Shown here piece by piece: positions 1-5,630 of a stretch of 64,000 bases of DNA. This DNA is from Sphingomonas piscis (GTDB lineage Bacteria > Pseudomonadota > Alphaproteobacteria > Sphingomonadales > Sphingomonadaceae). Position 1 is the first letter of the stretch, and each line of letters opens with the position of its first letter. Location of the stretch: NCBI RefSeq assembly GCF_011300455.1, contig NZ_CP049869.1, positions 2,259,501 to 2,323,500 on the forward strand, written 5' to 3'. The position numbers were made by a program, and so were the translations under genes. The notes under the pieces are model-generated. The model saw only the letters and a program-made list of their open reading frames with translations. It had not been told where the DNA came from and made no database searches.

Positions 1-564
1 ATTCAGCCTTCAAGACCTAAGGTCCCTGAGGTCCGGCGGCGCAGGTCAGAAGCGCAGCAACAAAATGCACCAAAGGCTCCTCCAGCGCGCTTGGGAGGAT
101 CGCTGGGAGACGCCCAAGGGAGGGCAAGTCCGGCTACCCTTCCCATCGTCCCCACCCGCGCCGCGCCACTGCCTACTTCCGGCGGCGGATTAGGGGCCGG
201 CCCAGCGATCGGCAGCGGGTCCGGTGGAGGAACCGGCTCGACAGGGTCTGGTCTCGGAGGCGTCGGGAACGGAGGAGGAACCGAGCTCGAACAGATCGCC
301 GGTGACATCTTTCCGTCCGACTATCCGAGAAAACTTGGGAACGCGGGGATCGGAGGGGTGGTGCGCGTCACCTTCAGCGTCGAGGTCAATGGCCGGGTCA
401 GCCGCTGCAGGGTCGGTCGTTCGAGCGGCATCCCTGAACTTGATACACTGACCTGCAACCTGATCGAGCAACGGTTTCGTTTCAGACCAAGCACAGACCC
501 CGTTGGTCGAGCGATCGCGGACGAAGTCGAGTACGAGCACGAATGGACCGTCAACCGTCGGTAA
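1..564 (+). CDS. TonB C-terminal-domain protein, 5' end outside window
   Basis: The frame is open from the first base, so the true start lies upstream; an internal TTG at 91 is not convincing. The visible N-terminal part is a low-complexity Pro/Ala then Gly/Ser-rich linker (repeated GSGSGG-type stretches). It is followed by about 80 residues resembling a TonB C-terminal domain: 'DYPRKLGNAGIGG', then a VTFSVEVNGRVSRCRV strand pair, then a cysteine-containing 'LDTLTCNLIEQRFRFRP' segment. Family proteins transmit inner-membrane energy to outer-membrane receptors or act as periplasmic TonB-like domains. Any N-terminal membrane anchor would be off-window. The gene lies inside the putative integrated element that ends at the tRNA-Arg gene. 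Confidence 0.7.
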   Translation: MQPSRPKVPEVRRRRSEAQQQNAPKAPPARLGGSLGDAQGRASPATLPIVPTRAAPLPTSGGGLGAGPAIGSGSGGGTGSTGSGLGGVGNGGGTELEQIAGDIFPSDYPRKLGNAGIGGVVRVTFSVEVNGRVSRCRVGRSSGIPELDTLTCNLIEQRFRFRPSTDPVGRAIADEVEYEHEWTVNRR

Positions 565-623
565 AAGTAAGGCGGAGGGTCGGGTTCTGATGCGAGAACC
601 AGCCTAAGCACAAGAACACACAA

Positions 624-639
624 CGTCCGCTTTCCATCC
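624..639 (+). repeat. Copy A of a short dispersed repeat
   Basis: CGTCCGCTTTCCATCC here recurs with one mismatch at 1009-1024. The two copies bracket the small membrane-protein frame at 706-1008. Function unknown. Confidence 0.5.
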
Positions 640-705
640 GTTCCGGTCGTTCAGCCAATGTCGGACTATGACCCCTTGCAGACATTCACGCTTCGTTGCA
701 GATGA

Positions 706-1008
706 TTGTGCATGGTCGCAGCCCAGACAGCCGACGCGAGCGCAGGGCATTTGGGGAAAGCTAGCATTTTTAATTCGCTGCTGCTCTTCCCGGCGGCGGC
801 TCTTCAGTCGGCTGCCACCTTCTGGGTGCTAGTCGTGACGAACTTTGCTTTGCTGCACGCTGTTTGGCTCACCCAACTCATTCGCCAGAAGCGATGGGGA
901 GCAATAGATTTCCGACCAGTCAAATGGCCACTCGTGGCTTTCGGTGTGCTGGGTAACGCTGCACTGCTAATTTGGGACGACGGGCTTCTCGCTGCCTTTC
1001 CTGCGTAG
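706..1008 (+). CDS. Small predicted membrane protein, unknown function
   Basis: Unrecognised. The frame encodes about 98-100 residues with two hydrophobic stretches (roughly residues 20-55 and 72-95) joined by a basic segment (LIRQKRW), which suggests two to three membrane helices. Start choices are TTG 706 or ATG 712. Neither has a clear Shine-Dalgarno sequence, so reality of the gene is uncertain. It lies inside the putative integrated element, between two copies of a short repeat. No domain can be named. Confidence 0.4.
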   Translation: MCMVAAQTADASAGHLGKASIFNSLLLFPAAALQSAATFWVLVVTNFALLHAVWLTQLIRQKRWGAIDFRPVKWPLVAFGVLGNAALLIWDDGLLAAFPA

Positions 1009-1033
1009 CGTCCGCTTTCCACCCATTGCGGAC
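1009..1033 (+). repeat. Copy B of the short repeat, with inverted ends
   Basis: CGTCCGCTTTCCACCC matches copy A at 15 of 16 positions. It continues so that GTCCGC (1010-1015) and GCGGAC (1028-1033) form a 6-bp inverted repeat around a 12-nt loop. It begins at the stop codon of the preceding frame. It could be a small dispersed palindromic element or a weak hairpin. Confidence 0.5.
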
Positions 1034-1095
1034 ATTCGTTTATCGGATAGGCTGCACAGATGAAGCTTTTCTAGTGTAAGAAAAAGCTCGTTTTA

Positions 1096-1136
1096 AGACT
1101 TGATCTCAAAACGATTTGAGACTAGATCTCGAAACG
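1096..1136 (+). promoter_or_regulatory. Operator-like direct plus inverted repeat
   Basis: AGACTTGATCTCAAAACG (1096-1113) is repeated as AGACTAGATCTCGAAACG (1119-1136), 16 of 18 identical with a 23-bp period. TCTCAAA (1104-1110) and TTTGAGA (1115-1121) form a perfect 7-bp inverted repeat with a 4-nt centre across the join. The arrangement, just before the 261-codon frame of the island, looks like a repressor or activator binding site. That role is inference. Confidence 0.5.
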
Positions 1137-1885
1137 TGGCGAAGCTTGCGAGATTAGTGGACGGGATGACTGCGGCTTTGCAGATCGAGCCAAGCCGCAT
1201 TCGCACAGCCGCCGCTCAGCTAAGGAAGTACAAGCTGCTTAGCTCTGGTCCTCGTGGTTCCGGAGCTCCCGAAATGGGGCCTACAGATGCGGCGAATCTG
1301 CTTCTTGCGGTGATGTATGACGGGGAACTAGCCGACGCGCAGAACACTGTTCAGCGTCTCCGAGCTGCTAAATTGTGCAATTTCGAAGGCAGCAGACCTG
1401 GCCCGAATGGAGAGAAAATGCATTCTCTTCCTCGGAACGGCTTCATTACGACAAGTTCTGGCGAAGCATACGATCTCGGGACGCTTCTTGAAACCGCGTT
1501 GGACTGGTGGGTGCGCTACGGCTACCTCGACGAAGGTGACGAAGGCGATAATTACGACCTGGACGTCGTGAATTTCAGACTGGAAGTATCCTGCCCTGGA
1601 TATCAGGCTGACGTCTCATTCAACACTCCGACGGGGCTGTTCTGGCGTCTCAGGTACGAGTGGAAGTCGCCGGAGCGGATTGCCTATGAGGCAGATGGCG
1701 ATCAGAGGTTCCGTGCGGTGTGGAATGCTCGAACCGGTCCTCACCTTTGGAGCTCACGCACAGTCAGCGAAGACTGCCTGTACCAACTGGCGCAGGTGCT
1801 GCGTGGTTGCGAATGGAATGACGAATGGGATGAGTTCACGCCGTCCTACGATGCTGTTCAGACAAAAGTGCTGGAAACAGCATGA
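1136..1885 (+). CDS. Unknown protein of the integrated element
   Basis: Unrecognised, about 240-261 residues depending on start. TTG 1100 would place the start inside the repeat; GTG 1136 lies at its edge and ATG 1166 beyond it. None has a strong Shine-Dalgarno. I take GTG 1136 as a compromise. The N-terminal 100 residues are helical and basic with an alanine-rich segment (IRTAAAQLRKYKLL) that could be a winged-helix DNA-binding unit. The rest is acidic and mixed alpha/beta ('YGYLDEGDEGDNYDLD') with no recognised motif. The stop overlaps the next ATG by four bases, so it is coupled to the small gene and integrase downstream. A role in element regulation or maintenance is inferred only from position. 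Confidence 0.6.
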   Translation: MAKLARLVDGMTAALQIEPSRIRTAAAQLRKYKLLSSGPRGSGAPEMGPTDAANLLLAVMYDGELADAQNTVQRLRAAKLCNFEGSRPGPNGEKMHSLPRNGFITTSSGEAYDLGTLLETALDWWVRYGYLDEGDEGDNYDLDVVNFRLEVSCPGYQADVSFNTPTGLFWRLRYEWKSPERIAYEADGDQRFRAVWNARTGPHLWSSRTVSEDCLYQLAQVLRGCEWNDEWDEFTPSYDAVQTKVLETA

Positions 1886-2070
1886 GCAAGCAAAGATCCT
1901 CGTTCAAGCAAGCTGACGCCGCCCGAGCGCTAAAAGCCGCTGTGGCAGCTGGACTTTACCCAAGCGGATACACGATCGGCATAGACGGTTCGATCACAGT
2001 GAACCTGGAAGTGCCGGGTGGTGGCCACTCGGTGAACAGTTTTGACAAGATCATGGGCCAAAGCCGGTGA
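1882..2070 (+). CDS. Small integrase-linked protein (62 aa)
   Basis: The ATG overlaps the upstream stop by four bases, and the TGA stop overlaps the integrase GTG start by four bases, so it is coupled on both sides. The sequence starts MSKQRSSFKQADAARALKAA, an amphipathic helix, and ends in a beta-type segment ('YTIGIDGSITVNLEV'). Small genes in this position before tyrosine integrases are often excisionase or AlpA-like factors, but no clear helix-turn-helix motif is visible, so function stays open. Confidence 0.65.
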   Translation: MSKQRSSFKQADAARALKAAVAAGLYPSGYTIGIDGSITVNLEVPGGGHSVNSFDKIMGQSR

Positions 2071-3146
2071 AGCGCTGGCTTCCTCAGTGGGTGTCCGAAT
2101 ACCGGGACCGGCACGGCAAGCCCCGCTACCGCTTCAGGCGGAAGGGCTATGCTCAGTATCTATTCAAGGCCAGTCCGGGGACTGAGGGTTTCCGCCAAGA
2201 ATACCAGGCCTGCCTTGAAGGCGTAGCCGCAGAGCCAATCGTTGCCGGTGCCGATCGGGCAAAGCCTGGCTCATTCAATGATCTAATTGGCCGGTACTAT
2301 CGCTCTCCAGATTTTCTGGATCCGAGTGAACGTACCCGTGAAGTCTATCGGGGGGTGCTGGAACGTTGGCGCGCGAAGTACGGCGAAGGAATGGTTCGTG
2401 ACCTCCGAACTCCCCACGTCGAGAAGATGATTGCAGAAATGCTGCCTCATCGGACGGCAGCCAACATGCTCCGGAAGCGATTAAATGGACTCATGAAGTT
2501 CGCCATCCGCCAAGGCTGGACAGAAACAAACCCCGTGGTCGCCACCCGGCCATACAAGGTAGAGAGCGACGGCTTCCATACTTGGACCGAAGATGAGATC
2601 GCCCTGTTCGAGGCGCGTCACGTAGTCGGAACGAAGGCCCGGCTGGGTTTTGACCTTATGCTATGGACTGGACAGCGGGGAGGTGACGCGCGGCTAATGG
2701 GGCCGCAACACGTGCGCAACAAGCGTCTCGTAGTGACGCAGGAGAAAACGGGGGCAACAGTGTCGCTGCCAGTTCTGGCGCCACTGGCAGAGTCGATTCT
2801 TGCTGCTCGGCCGGGGGCACTGGTTTTCTTGTTGAGCGAACATGGGAAGCCATTCAGCCGGAAGGGATTCGGCAACAAATTCCGGCAATGGTGCGATGAG
2901 GCCAATCTTCCGCATTGCTCTGCCCATGGCCTCCGTAAGGCAGCCGCGCGGCGTTTTGCCGAGGCAGGTTGCAGTAACCAGCAGATCAAGGCGTGGACCG
3001 GTCACACGACCGATAGCGAAGTGGCTCGCTATACAGCTGCCGCTGATCAGAAGCTTCTCTCCGACGTTGCTGCTGATATGCTGATGGCTAACCTTCGTGA
3101 AAGGTTAGCCAACGAGCCAGCAAACTCGTTGAAAGTGAACAGCTAA
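2067..3146 (+). CDS. Tyrosine recombinase / phage-type integrase
   Basis: 359 residues starting at GTG, overlapping the previous stop (GTGA). It catalyses site-specific integration or excision through a covalent 3'-phosphotyrosine intermediate. Catalytic motifs are visible in order: Arg near residue 204 in WTGQRGGDAR, His-x-x-Arg near 287-290 in AHGLRKAA, the GH pair near 313 in WTGHTTD, and the tyrosine near 322 in VARYT. The N-terminal part (residues 65-160) fits a SAM-like core-binding domain. The gene ends 10 bp from the 3' end of a tRNA-Arg gene, the classic arrangement for an element integrated into a tRNA. No truncation is visible, so the enzyme may be active. Confidence 0.93.
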   Translation: MKRWLPQWVSEYRDRHGKPRYRFRRKGYAQYLFKASPGTEGFRQEYQACLEGVAAEPIVAGADRAKPGSFNDLIGRYYRSPDFLDPSERTREVYRGVLERWRAKYGEGMVRDLRTPHVEKMIAEMLPHRTAANMLRKRLNGLMKFAIRQGWTETNPVVATRPYKVESDGFHTWTEDEIALFEARHVVGTKARLGFDLMLWTGQRGGDARLMGPQHVRNKRLVVTQEKTGATVSLPVLAPLAESILAARPGALVFLLSEHGKPFSRKGFGNKFRQWCDEANLPHCSAHGLRKAAARRFAEAGCSNQQIKAWTGHTTDSEVARYTAAADQKLLSDVAADMLMANLRERLANEPANSLKVNS

Positions 3147-3156
3147 ATGGACAAGG

Positions 3157-3233
3157 TGGCGCACCCAAGAGGATTCGAACCTCTGGCCTTTGCCTTCGGA
3201 GGGCAACGCTCTATCCAGCTGAGCTATGGGTGC
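3157..3233 (-). tRNA. tRNA-Arg(CCG)
   Basis: On the minus strand the acceptor GCACCCA pairs with TGGGTGC. The anticodon loop CTCCGAA gives anticodon CCG (codon CGG). The T-loop is GGTTCGAATCC, and CCA is encoded at 3159-3157. The 3' end faces the integrase gene, so this is probably the insertion target (attachment site) of the element to the left. Confidence 0.96.
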
Positions 3234-3260
3234 GTGCGCCCTCGTTAGCCGCCGGGGCGC

Positions 3261-4298
3261 CTAGCGGCAAGCGTCGAGAAAGCGGCCGAGCTCATCGTGG
3301 AGCGTGTGGCGGGAGCGTCCAACGACCATTCCCACATGACCCGCCGGCAGTTGGATCTGATTGCCACTGGGGGCGGCGTCTGACGGTGTGATCCGATCGC
3401 GAGCGGCCGTGAAATGCAATGTCGGGCAAGACGGCATGGCGATTGCCCGTCCGCCGACGGTCCACCCTCCGAGACCTGTGACATCGCTTTGGAACATGTC
3501 CTCCAACAGTTCTCCGGCCGCCGGCAAAGGCAGCGGATCGCCATCGTTCGCCCAGTCTTCAAGCGCGACAAAGCGCCTGAACTCGGAGCCGCTCGGATCC
3601 ATTTCCGCAAGCTCGGCAAATTTGGCGACGGTGCGCTGGGGGTCGAGTGACCAGAAGCTCGCCTGAAGAACCTCCATCGGCAGAACGCCGAGCATTCGTG
3701 CGCCCGGAAGAGCGTCGTCCCATAATCGTTTGAGCCCTGCTCGGCCGGCATCCGGGTAAGCGGAGAAGCGCCACGGTGCCGCCAGCGTGACGACCGCTTT
3801 GGCTGCAGCGATATTTGCGGCAGCAACGGCCATCGTGCCGCCCAGGCAGTAACCGACCAGGACCGCCGGCTCACCAAGCGCCTTCATCAAGGGCAGCAGA
3901 AGCTGTTCGACGTGTTCGCCGATGGAAAGGTTGCGCTGCTCGGCGATGCCCCAGTCCACCAGCAGCGATCGGAAGCCCTTTCCGGCCACGGCTCTCGTAA
4001 GTGAAACTTCTTCATCAAGATCGAGGATGCCGGGCGGATTGATGAGCGACGGAACGAACAGGATCGGCGTTCCTTCGCCCCCTTGATCCCGAAGCGTTGC
4101 TGCGCCGGCTTCCGCCACGATCGGGCCTGCTCGCTCCCGCGGTTCGCGCGGCGCCGCAGCATAGAGCGACAGGCCACGAAGGGCACGATGCGCAAGTTCC
4201 GGATTGTGCACGGCGACGTCGCGGACCAACTGCAAAAACAAGGGCAGCGGGCGCGGCGCATGTTCATGTTGCAGTGCACTATGTTCCGTGACTATCAT
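3261..4298 (-). CDS. PHA synthase-like alpha/beta hydrolase
   Basis: 345 residues from ATG 4298. The frame stays open further upstream, but that part opposes phaR and is rejected. The core is an alpha/beta hydrolase with ILFVPSLINPP (strand and oxyanion region), LLVDWG, a GYCLGG nucleophile elbow and a late His in PAGHVG. A cysteine nucleophile in GxCxGG is characteristic of class III polyhydroxyalkanoate synthases, and the divergent neighbour is phaR, so a role in PHA chain synthesis or turnover is likely. It is somewhat short for class I PhaC, so a PhaC-like hydrolase remains possible. Only 24 bp separate its start from phaR. Confidence 0.8.
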   Translation of the reverse strand: MIVTEHSALQHEHAPRPLPLFLQLVRDVAVHNPELAHRALRGLSLYAAAPREPRERAGPIVAEAGAATLRDQGGEGTPILFVPSLINPPGILDLDEEVSLTRAVAGKGFRSLLVDWGIAEQRNLSIGEHVEQLLLPLMKALGEPAVLVGYCLGGTMAVAAANIAAAKAVVTLAAPWRFSAYPDAGRAGLKRLWDDALPGARMLGVLPMEVLQASFWSLDPQRTVAKFAELAEMDPSGSEFRRFVALEDWANDGDPLPLPAAGELLEDMFQSDVTGLGGWTVGGRAIAMPSCPTLHFTAARDRITPSDAAPSGNQIQLPAGHVGMVVGRSRHTLHDELGRFLDACR

Positions 4299-4322
4299 GG
4301 GTTCACGTTTCGGGAGCGGCAA

Positions 4323-4835
4323 ATGGCAAAGGCAGCGGGCAAGGTCACGATCAAGAAGTACGCCAACCGGCGTCTCTATGACACAGAAAGCTCGACCTAC
4401 ATCACCCTCGACCGTCTTGCCGAGATGACTCGCGAAGGGCGCGAGTTTGAGGTGGTGGACGCGAAGACGGGTGAGGACATCACGCGTCAGGTACTGACGC
4501 AGATCATCGTCGACGAGGAATCGCGCGGATCGACCATGCTCCCGGTCAATTTCCTGAAGCAGTTGATCGGCCTGTACGGCAATTCGATGCAGGGCATGGT
4601 GCCGCAATATCTCGAAGCCGCCATGGACGCGTTTGAGCGCAATCAAACGGCGGTTCGCGATGCCTTCGGCGGCAACGTCCTGGCCGATATGGCGAAGCGC
4701 AACATGGCCATGTTCGAAGATGCGAGCCGGGGGTTCACCGGCGGTGCCAAGCCGGCGGGCGACCAGACCGAGGTCGAACAGCTTCGCGCGGAGCTTGCGG
4801 CGCTTCAGGCCAAGGTCGACAAGCTCGCTCGCTGA
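4323..4835 (+). CDS. phaR: Polyhydroxyalkanoate synthesis repressor PhaR
   Basis: 170 residues from ATG 4323, preceded by GGAG eight bases upstream. The N-terminus carries the PHB/PHA accumulation regulator DNA-binding domain (VTIKKYANRRLYDTESSTYI, then LTQIIVDEE), residues about 7-65. The C-terminus ends in a predicted coiled coil (VEQLRAELAALQAKVDKL). PhaR binds both DNA and PHA granules and represses phasin and PHA genes when polymer is absent. It is divergent from a PhaC-like gene, which fits autoregulation from a shared short intergenic region. Confidence 0.93.
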   Translation: MAKAAGKVTIKKYANRRLYDTESSTYITLDRLAEMTREGREFEVVDAKTGEDITRQVLTQIIVDEESRGSTMLPVNFLKQLIGLYGNSMQGMVPQYLEAAMDAFERNQTAVRDAFGGNVLADMAKRNMAMFEDASRGFTGGAKPAGDQTEVEQLRAELAALQAKVDKLAR

Positions 4836-4838
4836 GGA

Positions 4839-5300
4839 ATGACGATCATGCGTTTGGTAGTGGCGGGCGGAGCCTTGGCCTTGTTTGCAGAGGCGGCGCT
4901 GTCGCAGCCGCGCATCGATCATCAGAACATAGCGCCGCGGCCTGGCAGCTGGAGCTATGCGGCCACGGCAAGCGGAAGCGAAGCAAGCTTCCGGGATGGC
5001 GCGGGGCAGACGTTGCTCATTATGCGCTGCACCCGCCAGACAAGGCGCATAGCGATCTCCGCTCGTACGATCGCCGCCAGCTCAATGACGGTTTGGAGCA
5101 GCACCACGTCGCGCTCGCTGCCTGCAACATACAATCCCTCGACCGGCTTCCTGACAGCCGAGCTGCCCAGTTCGGACGCGCTGCTCGACGGCGTGGCATT
5201 CAGCCGCGGGCACTTCACGGTGACTGGAGGAGGGTCCGCGCCCTTGGTAGTGGCCAACTGGCCGGAGCCGGCACGAGCCATCGAAGATTGCCGAAATTAA
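4839..5300 (+). CDS. Predicted secreted protein, unknown function
   Basis: 153 residues, start ATG 4839 three bases after the phaR stop; an ATG at 4848 is also possible, with GAGGA upstream. The N-terminus is a signal peptide (RLVVAGGALALFAEAALSQ). The mature part has repeated Ser/Thr-rich beta-type segments, two cysteines (in MRCTRQ and EDCRN) and no catalytic motif I recognise. It probably shares the phaR transcript. Confidence 0.75.
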   Translation: MTIMRLVVAGGALALFAEAALSQPRIDHQNIAPRPGSWSYAATASGSEASFRDGAGQTLLIMRCTRQTRRIAISARTIAASSMTVWSSTTSRSLPATYNPSTGFLTAELPSSDALLDGVAFSRGHFTVTGGGSAPLVVANWPEPARAIEDCRN

Positions 5301-5364
5301 ATTTCTTTACAAGACTTGTGTTGCACCTGCGTTCGAATCATCATCTCCCTGGCTTTAACGCAGC

Positions 5365-5379
5365 GAAAGGAGGTGATCC
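5365..5379 (+). promoter_or_regulatory. Extreme Shine-Dalgarno, 15-nt match to 16S 3' end
   Basis: GAAAGGAGGTGATCC is exactly complementary to the conserved 3' end of 16S rRNA (GGATCACCTCCTTTC). It sits 7 nt (from AGGAGG) before the ATG at 5381. Ordinary sites pair over four to six bases. Confidence 0.85.
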
Positions 5380-5380
5380 G

Positions 5381-5437
5381 ATGTCTCATGGTTCAGCAGA
5401 GGGGTCGGTCTCAGTCGTTTCGGGGGTGAGGGGCTAA
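5381..5437 (+). CDS. 18-residue peptide ORF in a structured locus
   Basis: ATG 5381 to TAA 5437 encodes MSHGSAEGSVSVVSGVRG. The 15-nt Shine-Dalgarno makes translation, or at least ribosome binding, likely. It is too short for a domain and has no signal or membrane segment. The last codons lie inside a hairpin (5424-5446) and the ORF is followed by a GC hairpin and a terminator, so ribosome passage would alter RNA folding. It could be a leader peptide, a dual-function small RNA or a ribosome-interacting RNA; no function is known to me. Confidence 0.55.
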   Translation: MSHGSAEGSVSVVSGVRG

Positions 5438-5473
5438 CCTTCACCCGATGGAACGGCCGGGTACCTCCGGCCG
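5424..5473 (+). ncRNA. Two hairpins of a putative small structured RNA
   Basis: GGGTGAGG (5424-5431) pairs with CCTTCACCC (5438-5446) with one bulge, around a loop holding the TAA stop. CGGCCGG (5454-5460) pairs perfectly with CCGGCCG (5467-5473) around GTACCT. With the terminator at 5489 these define an RNA of roughly 150-190 nt. The 5' end is not determined. Confidence 0.5.
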
Positions 5474-5488
5474 CTGACCATGTCTTGA

Positions 5489-5520
5489 GGGAGCCATCGC
5501 GCAAGCGGTGGTTCCCTTTA
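5489..5520 (+). terminator. Rho-independent terminator with GCAA tetraloop
   Basis: GGGAGCCATCGC (5489-5500) pairs with GCGGTGGTTCCC (5505-5516) over 12 bp with two G-U pairs, closed by a GCAA (GNRA) tetraloop and followed by TTTA. It ends the small-RNA locus. The rest of 5521-5630 shows only GC-rich sequence and no gene. Confidence 0.75.
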
Positions 5521-5630
5521 GCTTATGTGCGAAGCGCCGGAGTGCGCCGGCGCGGAGAGGGCGCGAGCACCGGCCGGTGGGCGAACCCGACCAACGTCAC
5601 AGATTCTCTGCGTGACCGCTCAACGGGCTC

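Noticed and set aside
4299-4922. N-terminal extension of the PhaC-like hydrolase frame
   Set aside because: It would run antisense through all of phaR, which has a clear domain and ribosome site.
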